Counted from the stretch's first letter, positions 10,558-21,935 are shown. The stretch is 64,000 nucleotides of DNA from Girardinichthys multiradiatus (GCF_021462225.1 NC_061806.1:558001-622000), one strand, 5' to 3'. Notes: generated by a model not told the origin, from the sequence alone. Numbers and translations are program-made.

Positions 10558-11390
10558 TTAAAAACCTCTATTTTGCCAAATCTTAGCATGGTGATGTACT
10601 GATCTGAAAACGTATTGGCTGTCTGTGTATATAGTAAGTATTTGTCCCTCATGTAATTCACATGCTCTTACTACAGCATATAATTCTGCTGTTTGGGCTG
10701 AGCATGTATTGGGTAGAGATTTAGCTTCTATTATCCTATCGATGGTTGTTATTGCATAACCAACTCTATTCTTTCCATATTCATCTTTAGATGATGAGCC
10801 ATCTACAAACACAACACATGAATCTGGTATAAGGGTTTGAGAAATGTCTTGTCTGGGTTTTGTGTCTTCTTCAACTTTTGCTTTATAAGAATGTGGTTTT
10901 CCATCTTCTGCAGTAGGTATTAGAGTACTTGGATTTAAAGGGCACATCTTTGTAGAGTTATGTTTGGCTGTGATAATAATAGCGATGTCAGTGTGATATG
11001 TCTTGCATGTAGCGTCAGGTGCTTCTCTTAATATTCCTGACTTCAACATATCTTGTATTACTGGCTTAGTACCTTCTTCAGCTTCTGGCTTTAAGGGGTA
11101 TTGACGGACTAATGGCCTTTTTTCAGATATTAATTTAACCTTGTATGGTGGGAACCCCTTTATAAGTCCTACATCAGTTGATGATTGGGACCACAGTTCA
11201 GGTGGGACAGCAGCTAGGGCAGGATGCATGTTGCTCTCTTTGCTCTCAGCTAAGCCCTGTATTTGTCCCTCTGCCTCATCTAAATGTATCCTTGGATGGA
11301 CTTTGACTATCCACGCCAGAATGAGCTTCCAGATTCCTGTATTAGGATCTACCTTTGACAGTGTCAGTGCTGTTCCTGCAGAGGTTTAAA
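10558..11390 (-). pseudogene. pol: ERV1 pol: reverse-transcriptase start fused to RNase H
   Basis: The frame 11229-10558 (223 codons) begins with the N-terminal finger region of gamma-type reverse transcriptase (ELWSQSSTDVGLIKG, QYPLKPEAEEG, residues 10-70) and passes directly, around residues 75-90, into the connection and RNase H domains. RNase H acidic residues are all visible: D143 (VDGSS), E182 (AELYA) and D203 (TDSQYV). The palm and thumb, including the Y-X-D-D motif, are absent, so some 400 codons were lost without breaking the frame. Upstream of the Met, 11390-11230 stays open and reads as the protease-RT linker. At 11380-11420 a TSAGT block resembling the very end of RNase H appears out of order. 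Confidence 0.85.
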
Positions 11391-11429
11391 GCCTCTGTTT
11401 TTCCAAATTCTTATTATTATTTTTTATCA

Positions 11430-13300
11430 TATTTTATAAAGTAAGTCCTTATTACATTTAAAAATGAGATCACTATTTTTGGTAGTTGATATTATTATAA
11501 ATAATGCTTGGTTTAGTTCTTATTAAAAATAAAAAATAAAAACTCACTCACTGATGAACACAAAAAATGAAGGGCATATTATATCTTATAATCTTAGTTT
11601 ATCTTACCCAGTTTTATAGATACAACATACAGTTTCAGTCAGCTTTGTATTTAGTTCAAGTAACTAAAGTTTTCTCTATTTCAGTCCAGTCCAGTAATTC
11701 TGTTAAGGTTCATTTCATCTTATGTTAAGTTTGAGTCTAATTCAATCATTTTGAACCTGACTGGAAAAAGTCTAAACATCTGTTAAAATCTTTTTGTTTT
11801 ACCATAGAGAACTGACCTAATATTATTATGGCACTGTTGAGGACTCTAATTTTTACATAACATGAAACAGACATTTATTTCACAAAAACAGAAAGTCAAA
11901 CACAGACATTTGGCCACATGAAAGTTTAAATAACCTGTTTGTAAAAGAATTGTGAAAAATTGAAGACGGATCTATGAACTTTCTTATGGTTATCAGTATT
12001 TTCAATACAGGTAGAACCTTTGCCATCTTTATATGATTTTTCAGAAAATATTCTGGAAACCTTATTAAGATATAAGTTTGGCAAAGATCATCAGAACATC
12101 AGACCTTTATTAGCGCTTTTAATGTCCCTCAAAGATGCATTACAATGAAATCAGTCATTCCCATTCACACACATTCACACACTACTTACTTATTTCTCTG
12201 TCAGTCATTTTATTTGCAAAAATTTGAACATAATTTGACTTCTATTATTCTTAAAATGCACATTGTTTCCTCATAACCCCTTTTGTTTCCACAAGGTCTG
12301 TTTTGAACGCTTCAATTCTTTTTTTTTTATTCACCAAGAATCAATAAGGTGGTCTTAGTGGGGTCCACCTTAAAGGTGTTGTCTGTTAGGTGTCATGTTA
12401 TCATTGTCAGGTCAGTGAGGTTCATAAGTCAGTCAGAACCTTGGTCATTTGGTCTGTGCTCATAATGTTTCATAGATCCAGCCTATGATTAGTCAGCCAA
12501 AACTTCCACCTATAGGAGAAAAATTGATTGTTAATGAATGAGCTGCATTTCCTAGGAACACTGTCTTCCTCCTGGATGAGCATCACCTGTTGAAAAACTT
12601 TCATCATTGTTTGTTTCACATATTCAATCAGATCTTTATATTATACCAGTAGGTGAAGTTGTTAGTATCTCATGTAGACTGGCATATAATGTTGCATTTG
12701 GAGAAGATCTCAGATTAAATAAACATAGTTAGAGCTTCAATCCAAGTTCATTTTGTGTCTGCAGACTTTAGCCAATTTTTCTTTTTTTTTTTTATACATA
12801 AAGAGCAAGATTCAAAACATTTTCAAAAGGCAGATTGTGGCAGAATGTAAACAAAACTGCTTATTGATTGACAAAATAACATTCAAGCAAATAATCACCA
12901 TATTAAAGGCTCTACTTCTAGAGAATCACTAAACTTCCGGGGTCCAGTTTTGGCCCGCGGACCTTGAGCCCGACACATGCAGGGTAGAGTTACAATCCCC
13001 ATCTCTCAGCAGAGACAGGCTTCAGCCTTTTGTGCAGAAGTTTTATCTCTGTTCTCAGGCAGCTGCATCTCTTTGTCAAGGTCGTTTCACAGAGCTGAAA
13101 TTTAACTTCTCTCAAAGAGGAAAAATCAAGAATGCACACAATCTGAACCAAATATGGAATTATTTCCCTGTAAAATGAATCTTTTGCATTTTATCATGAT
13201 ATTGTTGGTAGTATAACACCATAGAATGATTTTTAAAGCAACTGTTTCTCACTAATGCTTGCCTACAAAATCTTTTACTCTCAGATTACTTCTTTAACAA
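11430..13300. other. Non-coding insert or decayed sequence within ERV1
   Basis: About 1.9 kb of AT-rich sequence between the nucleocapsid remnant and the pol fragment. No protease motif (D-S/T-G) was found, although one is expected here. A GC-rich block at 12935-12985 (GGTCCAGTTTTGGCCCGCGG) looks like a piece of a non-autonomous fish transposon. The distance from nucleocapsid to reverse-transcriptase start is about 2.1 kb here and about 0.9 kb in ERV2, so foreign sequence was probably inserted. Confidence 0.4.
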
Positions 13301-14028
13301 CTCTAGTCATTGTTCACTGGGTTGTCCAGTTGGACAGTTTCCATGTTGTCCACATTGTCACCTCCTCTTTTAACTTCTTTTACCACGTCCTCTAAAACCA
13401 CCTCTTAGTCTTTATAATTTGGGGCTACCTTGGTATTCTAAACTGGGATGGGTGGCGGTCCGCCCCCCTTTATTTGTTTTCAGTTAAGCTGAAAGTTTTT
13501 TCTGTGCTTTTCTTAAGGCCTCAGTATTATGGCTATGTCAGTTAAAAGCTGCTCTTGTTTTTTTAATTCATCTTTTTGTTTTAATCTGTTTATCAACTGT
13601 GTGAACTCAGGGACTGAAAGGTCCCCTTTGAAATTATAATCTGGCAAGGTTTTTTATTGTCTCTTGAATCTTTTGAATGCATAATCTCCAGTTTAAGATC
13701 CCCGTGTAGTTTTAGGATTTCAGTGATAATTAAGTTACCTGAAAATCCGTATTTTTATGCCATCGTGTACATATTTCTGTTAAATCAGAGATTTTTCTCT
13801 GCTCTTTCCCCATTGTTCTTTGTTATTTTTATCTTTTTAGTTTTCATTATTTCTAATTTTAGATCCCCTTGTAATTTTAAGACATCCTTTGTATCTAATT
13901 TGCCCAAAAACCCATGTTTTTTATTTTTTATTCCATCTATGACAGATCATACCTGCTCCTTTTACATAGTTCTCCATAAACTTTACCTCCCCTTCTAAGT
14001 CAATTAGTTTACTTTGTTTCTTCCCCAT
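13300..14028 (-). pseudogene. gag: ERV1 gag, heavily decayed
   Basis: A candidate start ATG lies at 14028-14026 on the minus strand and is followed by a Gly (MGKKQSKLIDLEG), a fit for an N-myristoylated matrix protein; the frame hits a stop after about 35 codons. At 13395-13320 a Gly/Arg-rich RGRG stretch is followed by a partial zinc-knuckle block (QCGQHGNCP). The same RGG-then-knuckle arrangement appears in ERV2 gag at 59928-59668. Matrix and nucleocapsid are therefore both traceable; capsid between them is not legible. Confidence 0.55.
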
Positions 14029-14029
14029 T

Positions 14030-14797
14030 ATGTTTTATGTTAGTTTAATTATAGTATAAATGTCCCAGATAAAAGGTCACTGGCATGAGACTTTAAGGAG
14101 AGGACATTAACACGGCCTTCTACTGCGACTAATTCGCAGCGGTGTTAATTTTCTGGAATGAAATCCGACTTGAATCTCCAAAGTCACCAGTACGTAGTTT
14201 TAATCTGGGTAAAAGAAAACACAGGACTAGCAGAATCCTGCTATGATTCTATTAAAATGCTTAGTCCTCCATATACACACAACACAGTCACACAGTTAGT
14301 TTCAGGTACCTTGTAATTTTTCTAAGTTAACTTGGTGTTATTTTATGAGCTCAATTTACTTCGTTCTTTTTACTTTTATAGCGCTTATTCTATTCCCTCG
14401 CAGGGGAATAACCCTTAGTCGTTTTATTTGGCCCCCTTCCTGGCGGGGCCCTACCTTAATTTGTCACTATTCCTTTCACGGTGGAATAAAACCATCCGAA
14501 TGCAGCGTCCTTACCGGCGACGCACTACCAACGACTGTTAAGTACTTTTCTTATGAACTGTATTTTAAAACTGTCTCACCTCGGAGTTAACTTCTTGGTG
14601 ACTCTCTGGACCCTGTGAGAGTCACCCCGCGCCGAGGAAGGCAATAACCCACTGGCCAGGTGTGAATTCACACACACCGGGACTTTCAGCCACTGCAGCT
14701 AATGGAGGCTGTGCAGCGGTGCTTCACTCGACGTCAGGCTTCCCCCACGGATCCCAGAGTCACTGTTAAAGCAAAGAGAAATAAGGTTATTGAATTA
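14030..14797 (-). other. ERV1 leader between primer site and gag
   Basis: Non-coding leader of a provirus (about 770 bases), more GC-rich than the rest near 14390-14720. It should contain packaging and dimer signals, but none can be named from sequence alone. Confidence 0.5.
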
Positions 14798-14816
14798 ATC
14801 CGGTTACGAAGGACCA
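14798..14816 (-). other. ERV1 primer-binding site, tRNA-Tyr-like
   Basis: On the minus strand, five bases after the 5' LTR, the sequence reads TGGTCCTTCG then TAACCGGATT. The first ten bases are the exact complement of the 3' end of eukaryotic tRNA-Tyr (CGAAGGA-CCA), and the following ACCGGATT continues the match with one extra base and a mismatch. ERV2 has the same site and the same 5-base spacer. Confidence 0.75.
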
Positions 14817-14821
14817 ATAAA

Positions 14822-15118
14822 TGTTAGGTATTATTTAGTCAACTCAGAGGTAAGAACGATACAGTCATAGTTACTTGTGACAAGGGTAGCCCACTTTGCA
14901 GTGCAACTACAAAGTTTTGACACCCTATCTCTTTATTTATATGCACAGTTCAACAGACAGTTCAGACAGGGTGTATGTGTGTGTGTGAGACAGAAAGGAG
15001 GCTGGTTCACACAGAGATAACAATGATCTCACACACACAGGGAGGAAGGCATAGTGCAGGTGCCTTGCAACACAAAGTTTTTACATGAGTGATAACAAGT
15101 TTTTGCACCCATCCAACA
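14822..15118 (-). repeat. 5' LTR of ERV1
   Basis: 297 bases, starting TGTTGGATGG and ending CCTAACA on the minus strand, so the TG...CA ends are intact. It contains the same (GT)n tract, at about 14972-14988. It is followed on the plus strand by the 4-bp duplication CCAC (15119-15122). Confidence 0.93.
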
Positions 15119-15122
15119 CCAC

Positions 15123-17150
15123 TTAGATGCTAAAATGTATTAGGAGGCTCAGTAGACATAGCCATGTTACCAGAGGTGGAGCCACTGTAATAGAAATGTT
15201 ATCCTTTGTATTATGTGCCTGCTGCATACATTTAAAAGCATACAGCTGCGACATTTTGTTTTAACTGAATTTGGTAATCAGTTTCAGAGTGGGAGTCATT
15301 TCTCCTCCCCTGTCTGTTGACAAAACTCTGCCGTACCAGTCAGTGCTAGGTACTAAGAGTTATTGCTTTCAAGAATAACTTGTTTTCACAGCCTCCCCTC
15401 ACTGGAAAACCTATAAGAGATAGCGAGACACCTCTGTTAGTGAGAGCAGACCCACTGATGCATTCTGTGATCTGACTTTACTCTCCTTATGATTAAGTGT
15501 TTCAAATTTAAACTATGTTTGATTGATCTTTTTTTCTCAAGACATAATAATACTTCTTCAATAACAGTCACATACTGCTTGTCTTTTTTTCAGACCTTTG
15601 CCTTTGAAAAAACCTGCTCAGAAATTGAAGGACTTGTTGGATAAGAGTTAAAGAGGGAAACATGGTAAGCAGTTGGTCAGCCCATCAATAGCATATGTTT
15701 CTGATGATAATATCAAAAAATATAACTTCCTTGCTTTTTTAAACTAATTGTTATAGATATGAAGATTCTCTTTACAAATGTCAAAATGAACCTGAATACA
15801 CTGCAAATATAGTAACGCCCCTCAGCACTGATAAAGCAGCATGCAATACATAGAAATCTGTCCTATGCAACTTTTTAATGATTCAAAATTATGTATGATT
15901 GTACATTTTCTTGCTGCTCTTTGTCATTTTTAACTCTATAAAGGTGATGTGTCACTCTTGCTTTCTGCAGTGCACTACTACTAAAAGAAGTGCTACTACC
16001 TCTCCTGTTGTACACCACAGTGGTTGCAGTAGGTATCCCAGTAATTCTCCACGGATCCTGTTTACAGTTTTGTACTTTCATAAAAAGCTGAAATTGTGGT
16101 GGTCATAAAGACCGCACATTCACTTTTATTAGAAATATGTTTACAAAACACAATGAATGTTGATTTTCCATATATTTATTTCAGTTCTGTGTAAACAGAA
16201 CAAAGAGGAAAGTACAATGTTTTTACCACAAGTCCTGTAACTATAAAACATCCACTTGAATGGAACAGAGCCTGCAGTAGGCAATTATTTTTGGCAATTT
16301 TACCGGTCTTGGAAATTCTGTTCATTCATCTTCCATCAGTCAAATGGATCGATGTGAGGAGTGGTGGGTCGCATTCCTGGCTGTGTTTATGTAGTTCAGC
16401 CTTAGCTGATTTTCCAGGTTATAATTTTCATCAAAAATTATTTCCATTGTAGATGCAGACCACGAATTACTGAGTGTTTTTATTATGTAATTTAGTGTGA
16501 TCTGATTGACCTATAATCATCTCTTACACAAATCAGGGGCTGCTACTTAAGAGATTACACATTTTTGTGTGCTCCTTAAAAAGCACTTCATTACTCGCTA
16601 ATGTCTTGTATTTGTCTCACAGATCCAGAGAGGATGCAGTGGGTGATGAGATGCTTAAGATACTGGTCAAGAGAGTTACTGTCACCAGGTTGGTGTTTCA
16701 GCACATTTCAGTGAGTAAGGTACAGGTGAGGCTTCTACATAACACACTATCGGTGTTGCCAGTTTGAGGAACTGTGCATCCCATAATTTAGTGAAGGATC
16801 TGTCTGACTAAACCACATGTATAGCCTATCTTTTTCATATTTTTGTTAAAACACAAAATTTCTTTAAAGTTTAGGTCTTTGGCACAAGTAACACCTTTTA
16901 GTGTAGAGAAGAAATTGCCCTATTTCATGGTCCTCACTGGCAATGGAGCTTCTTTCTCTTTCTTTCTCATTCATAAGGGTTGCTCCATCATGAGCACTTG
17001 GTGGTCGAGCCTTCTTTCAGGTAATCATCTGGGCCAATCCCCGAGAAACAACACAAGGCCTCTCTACATTCTGTTTCCCTGTTTTAGTCTAGGCTGGATG
17101 TGGTGTGGCAGCATATGCGCAGGAACATGTGCCACCGAAAACTTAATTTA
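15123..17150. other. No gene recognised
   Basis: About 2 kb of AT-rich, unique-looking sequence. Small frames at 15875-16108, 16567-16767 and 16843-17151 have no recognisable motif, splice-site-bounded exon structure or family resemblance. It could be intergenic or intronic host DNA. Confidence 0.5.
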
Positions 17151-17159
17151 AATTGCTCA

Positions 17160-17525
17160 GACTAAATCTGTATTCACATAATTTGTAAGCTAGTGCAGAG
17201 AAGATAAAACAGGTGTATTGTGTTCCCACCTGGAAGTGTGAGTTAAAAGGCAAGCTGCTGCATTCTGAACAAGCTGGAGGCAACTTGTAGATGACTGGGG
17301 GACACCAACATAGAGATTGTTGCAATAGTCAATTCTGGAACTGATAAAAGCATAACCAGCCTTCTCAAGGTCACAACGGCTTGAAAAAGGCTTGGCCTTA
17401 GTTAGAAGGTGTAGATGATAAAAGCTAGATCAAATTAAAGAGGCGATGCATTTGTTAAATTTTAAATCCTTGTTGAATATGACCTCTAGGCGTTTGACAC
17501 AGTCTCTGAATTTAGCAGTCAGAAC
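17160..17525 (-). pseudogene. L2-like LINE C-terminal remnant
   Basis: Read on the minus strand, the frames contain the block typical of the end of L2-type ORF2: an SFYHLHLL segment, then SSRCDLEKAGYAFISSRIDYC, GVPQSSTSCLQLVQNAAACLL. The DYCN and LQLVQNAAA motifs are the same landmarks seen in the L2 copies at 26.4 kb and 49.1 kb, though this belongs to a different subfamily. It is broken by stops and truncated on both sides. Confidence 0.65.
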
Positions 17526-17529
17526 TCCA

Positions 17530-18780
17530 GTGACCCCACGGACTGTTGTAAAACAGAGGAGGCAGGATGGGCTGCTTTCACTCTACTACTCTACTATAAT
17601 TATGGGATTTAAAAAATACAAAGCACTGGAAAATGTGGCGGCAAACTAAAACCACATAACCTTTGAAATAAAAGTGTTTGGTTTGACAGCAAAAGTGCAG
17701 CGTATGTTGATACCGGTTGTCACATCTTAGTTACTAAAGTGTTAATAAATAACTGTTTTTCATGATAACTCTGGAGACACAAAGTATGACTTCATTGTAA
17801 TGTTTTACACCAGCTTTATTGGCAGAGTTATTGGCAGATTCTTAGTTTTTCCACTGATATTTAAACCTCAACCAGCATTTACACAGTGTAAGATTCTAGC
17901 AACTAGAATAAACTAAATAGAGCACTGCCAAATGTTTAGGTTTGTAAATTAAGTTGATAAATTGTCCAGTGGCTTGTAGTGTAGTCTCCATGATACAAAG
18001 CAGTACTTTTTTACCGTGTTGCAACACCACCTAAATGAGACACCTTTGCAGTCTGATTGTCCTTCAACAGTTCCAGTCCCGGCTGCTGTTAGGGAAACTG
18101 AGGAGCCAGAACTAAGCAGCAGTCTTAGAATCTTCATCTTAAACTGGGCAGGCAGGATTGAGTGTAATTTATAAATTATATGGTCTAATATCTAATATCT
18201 TTGTCCAATATAAGGGTCTATAGAATACTGAATAAGCCCCTTTTTAATTGGTAAACATTGTGATGTATTTGTGTGGGCGGGGCATAGCTACAGGCAGAAA
18301 GATTCCCTTCAGCACTTCAACAACGGTAGCTAGCAAGTTTTGTTAGCTTGTTTTTTTAACAGTGGCAGTAGAAAGTACAAATTTGTTGTAAGGTCACTTT
18401 CTGGGACCGCGATAGTTATTAAAAAAAGTTAACTTTAACAGACGGAACCAGATTTGACGATACGCACACCCTCACTCAATGGATGGATGATCTGACAGAC
18501 AGGATTACCCACGGTTGAATGACCTGACATCTACAACTACCTGATAGAGAAACCGAGTGTGTAAAGAGAAACTAAGGGCGTATAAATCCTTAGATGCCTA
18601 TAACTATGTACTGGATGGTTACGTTTAAGACTTAAATACAAAGAGATGAGTTTTGTGTGATTCGAAGTTCTGCCTAGCCAGTGTGATAGATGAACTGGTG
18701 GCAAGATTAACTGGTTGAAATCTATGTGCACAGCAGATGTTTCTAAAGTGTAGGTGGCTGTGTTGATGCCTGATGAAAAT
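17530..18780. other. No gene recognised
   Basis: AT-rich sequence without convincing frames. The minus frames at 17949-18137 and 18537-18791 carry no motif. It leads directly into the left inverted repeat of the DIRS element. Confidence 0.5.
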
Positions 18781-19158
18781 ATTGCCAACAAAACGGAAGT
18801 TACGCTGTAACTATGGTTCTGTGAGATCCTGGATGACTGCCAGTGACAGTATACAGAGTGGATATGTCTCCTCGCGCTCCACGCAGGTCGATATTAAATG
18901 TAATCAAAGTCACGCAGGTGACACGCAGCCCACCTGGTCGTGCGTCTACGAATAGCACATGGAAGGCTACGTTTGGTCACCTGGGATGTTCTCTCTGGGG
19001 GAGAAGTTCTGAGTGACCAGTGTGACTGGCATTCATCCAGGAACTCACAGAACCATAGTTACAGCGTAACTTCCATTCTGTTTCATTCCTTCCTGACTGC
19101 CAGTGGCAGTAAACCGAGGGGATGACTCATGCCAGCAATGTCACAAGGAATGCAGTAC

Positions 19159-19590
19159 TCACCCAACTCTGGGGAAGTAGAAGAAGACAGAGGCAGAATT
19201 GCCAAAGCCAGTGTGGACTCGTGTCCCACATTGAGGCAGTTTATCCCCTAGTGGCATGCCCCTCATTGCCGCCCGGGACATAACACCAGAAGGTGCAGCT
19301 TCCCCCACAGATTCATAAGCCAGCGCAATGGCATCCACGACCCAATGCAACAGCCTGTGTTTTGAAAGGGCTCAAGCCCTGTTCTGCCCCCCATGGCACA
19401 TAAACAGCTGGTCTTACTGGCGAATAGCGCCTGTAGCCACAATGTATAGCTGAAAGGCCCGGACTGGGCACAGCGTGTTCGCCATCCTCGGACAGAAACG
19501 GGGGAGAGCAGTATGCCCCCAGTTCAATGGCTGTATTCACATAGCCCAGGGGCAGAACCTTAGGAAGAAAGGCTATGTTTGGCCACAATG
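19159..19590 (-). pseudogene. DIRS tyrosine recombinase C-terminal part, frameshifted
   Basis: Two overlapping frames (19588-19313 and 19350-19159). The first has the WPNIAFLPKVLPLGYVN block and a following PFLSEDGE segment typical of DIRS recombinases; the second has HWVVDAIALAYES, followed by a RAAMRGMP block where active enzymes carry the His-x-x-Arg-Gly catalytic box, and a terminal aromatic segment (VFFYFP). The catalytic box is not intact: the expected His is not visible. A frameshift near 19313-19350 separates the halves. Confidence 0.7.
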
Positions 19591-19672
19591 TTACTCCAGA
19601 CCCATCTGCCTTCCACTGCAGGCAGGTAGGGGTGATGACGAGTGCGTGGAGCTCACTGACCTGCTGTAGCTG

Positions 19673-21355
19673 TTATTGCCAACAGAAAGCCATCTTAATA
19701 GACACTAGTTTCAGTGGGGCACCACACATTGGCTCAAGAGGTGGCCCACTCAGGGTCTTCAACACCAGTGGGAGGTCCCATGCTGCTGCTAGTCTCCATA
19801 AAGGGGGGCGCAGCCTCCTTGCAACCTGGAGGACCTGTGACACCCAATAGTGTGTTCCCACCCATCTGCCATCAACGTCGTTGTGGCTGGCTGAAATAGC
19901 AGACAAGAGCACCTTCAGGGTGCCTCCGGGAGCTCCCCGTCCAGCAGACTGAGGGCCCCACAGCCCCTGGACGGACTTGCACTGCCACATCGCTCCCCAT
20001 CCGAGAGGTGATGCATCCATAGTCACCACCTCCTGTCTTGCGGGGACCGTAGCGAGGGGGACCCCGTGCTGCAGGTATGCCTCATCTCGCCAGCGATGTA
20101 GGAGCACTGCACAGCCGGGTGTAACTCGCACCTTGACCTGTCGGTGCAACCGGGGGTCCATGTGGAGGCTGTTGAACCACCAAGCAAGATCGCAGTTCGT
20201 GCAGGATCTGTGTCCGAGGTCATCCTGACCCCTGATTGGGGTAGAGGCCGATGGCGGAACTGCAGCCTGTACCCTTGGGACATAGTTGTTAACACCCATG
20301 CATCCCTGCAGTGGGTTTCCCAATAGGCTAGGTGCTGTTGTGTAAACCTCCCCAACGTCGGCCTGCAGGGCCACTCTCTGCCACCTGCTCCGGCCTCTGG
20401 GGGAGCGCCGGCTCCTCTCCGGGTCCACCAGAGTCCTGCGAGGTGGAGCCTGTTCCACCCTGGGTTGACTCCGAGCTCCCGCCACAGCCGGGCTCTGCTG
20501 CCCAAACTTTGGAGAAGTGGCGGTCAGAAACTGATGCAGTGGGTCCTGTGTGTCACGTCTCCTTGGTTGTGGAGCAGGGGGTCCCATGGCCCCACTGCGA
20601 TCACCCCAAGCTTCAGGGGCCTGGCTGGACTCCCGATGGTGCTCCAGTGCCCTCTCAGCGTCTAGCAGCCTCCGCAAGCTCTGCCTACACTGAACCGAGA
20701 TCGGGGCCTGTGCCAACCAGACCATGCGTCGGGTGACCATCAGAGTGGACAAAGGGCGACCTAGTTCCATGGACATGAGTCCAAAGGCCTGAAGGGCCGC
20801 GTCATTTGTATTGCCCAGTGCTGCTCCCGCCATGCCCGGCTGCAGCATCTGGGACAGGAGAACAGAGAGGGAATTGCCAATGCGTGCCATACAAGCTGCA
20901 ATGTCGTAGGCTCGGCACAAAAAGTCATCCGTCACCCGACACTGGGCGCTTGGACAGCAGGGCTTCTCCTTCAGCGCCTCATCTGGGTTATAGAACCAGT
21001 GATACGATGCAGTGATCCACAGGGGGCAAGCTGTCCAGACCATGATCCCCAGGATTACGTATGGATGCCAGGATCTGCGCGTCCCTACCATGGTGGGAGA
21101 AGCTTCTAGGAACCCTCCAGCAGCGCTCAAGCTCTTCCAAGAAGGCCGGCGACGGAGGGACCTCGAATGCAAGGGCCACTGGAGCCCAGCGAAGAAAAAG
21201 GTTTCCCGTGGGACAGGCCGCTGGTGCATCATCCAGGCTGACCCTGGCCAAGGCTGCCAAAATAATTGCCCGTAGCAGACATGGTTCCTCCCCTGGGTCA
21301 GAGCTAACTGAACTCCTGAGGGAATTGAACAAATAAACAGAGACACGTCAACCAC
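19673..21355 (-). pseudogene. DIRS gag-like ORF fused to an RNase H fragment
   Basis: A 560-codon uninterrupted frame. Residues about 150-260 match the gag-like protein of DIRS elements (a NSLSVLLSQ block, LMSMELGRPLSTLMVTRR, WLAQAPIS). Residues 270-330 are a low-complexity Pro/Arg/Ser segment with an RRSPRGRSR stretch. From about residue 400 the frame switches to the end of the reverse-transcriptase/RNase H region, marked by VTMDASPLGWGAMW (RNase H first Asp) and GLWGPQ. The reverse-transcriptase fingers and palm are absent, so gag and RNase H were joined by deletion. Despite its length it is not a host gene: it sits between the DIRS inverted repeats and upstream of the recombinase. Confidence 0.75.
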
Positions 21356-21794
21356 AGCCTTGGAGGGCTACAAGGAGCACTCAGACGAAAAAGTCACATG
21401 CAGGATGAAGCTGTACCACACCAGCCGTGTGCTTCCTCTCTTAGACCTGCAATAACCAATAAGTGCCGAAACACGGACTTAGAGGAGCGACCAACCTGCG
21501 TAGCACGCAAGCTGAACAGCAAGAAGATCAAAGTAGCCTTCCACGTGCTATTTATAGCCCAGGTGGGCTACGTGTCACATGCGTGACTTTGTTTACATTT
21601 AATCTCGACCTGCGCAGAGCACGAGAACACATATCCACTCTGTATACTGCCACTGGCAGTCAGGAAGGAATGAAACAGAAGTGTTCGCAGAAAGTTAATC
21701 AGATATCATATCAGCACAGACTGTCAGCTAGTCTTCACATATACATTTAACCTCAAAGTTATTCATACCCTGTCAGATTAAGGTTTAAAGTCAG

Positions 21795-21935
21795 TCAGTC
21801 AGTCATTTTCTCCCACTTATTCCATAGTGGGTCGCGGGGGAGCTGGTGCCCATCTCCAGCAGTCTATGGGCGAGAGGCAGGGTCACCCTGGACAGATCGC
21901 CAGTCCATTGCAGGGCAAGGTTTAAAATAATCTCA
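21795..21935. repeat. Short interspersed fish repeat fragment
   Basis: A (GTCA)n start (21791-21806) leads into TTATTCCATAGTGGGTCGCG, CATCTCCAGCAGTCTATGGGCGAGAGGCAGGG and CAGTCCATTGCAGGGC, trimmed here to its landmarks. The phrase is one I associate with a very common teleost interspersed repeat; I cannot assign its superfamily. Confidence 0.45.

Larger units (their letters stand above)
7478..15118 (-). mobile_element. Endogenous retrovirus ERV1, gamma-type, full-length but internally deleted
   Basis: A provirus on the minus strand, about 7.6 kb: 5' LTR 14822-15118, primer-binding site 14798-14816, decayed gag near 14028-13300, deleted pol 11390-9704, env 9607-8194, polypurine tract 7772-7782, 3' LTR 7478-7770. 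The host sequence CCAC is repeated directly outside each end (7474-7477 and 15119-15122), a 4-bp target duplication of the size usual for gammaretroviruses. The LTRs differ at about eight positions in 293 plus a short GT-length change. Integrase C-terminus, CX6CC transmembrane Env and a single reading order pol-env place it with gamma/epsilon-type fish ERVs. It is replication-defective: the catalytic part of reverse transcriptase is missing. Confidence 0.92.
18785..21690 (-). mobile_element. DIRS-type tyrosine-recombinase retrotransposon, internally deleted
   Basis: An element of about 2.9 kb coding on the minus strand: gag-like region, RNase H fragment and tyrosine recombinase. Its ends are inverted repeats: 18834-18971 aligns with the reverse complement of 21662-21535 (ACTGCCAGTGNCAGTATACA and onward). 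Next to the recombinase end are further copies: 18793-18845 is inverted at 19030-19075, and 19085-19110 repeats the terminal ACTGCCAGTGGCAGT. Split inverted repeats with an internal complementary copy are the hallmark of DIRS elements, which integrate by a tyrosine recombinase and leave no target duplication. Most of reverse transcriptase is missing. Base composition is clearly more GC-rich than its surroundings. Confidence 0.85.

Noticed and set aside
19673..21355. 560-codon frame as a conventional host gene
   Set aside because: It lies between DIRS inverted repeats, contains DIRS gag and RNase H motifs and is followed by a recombinase remnant.
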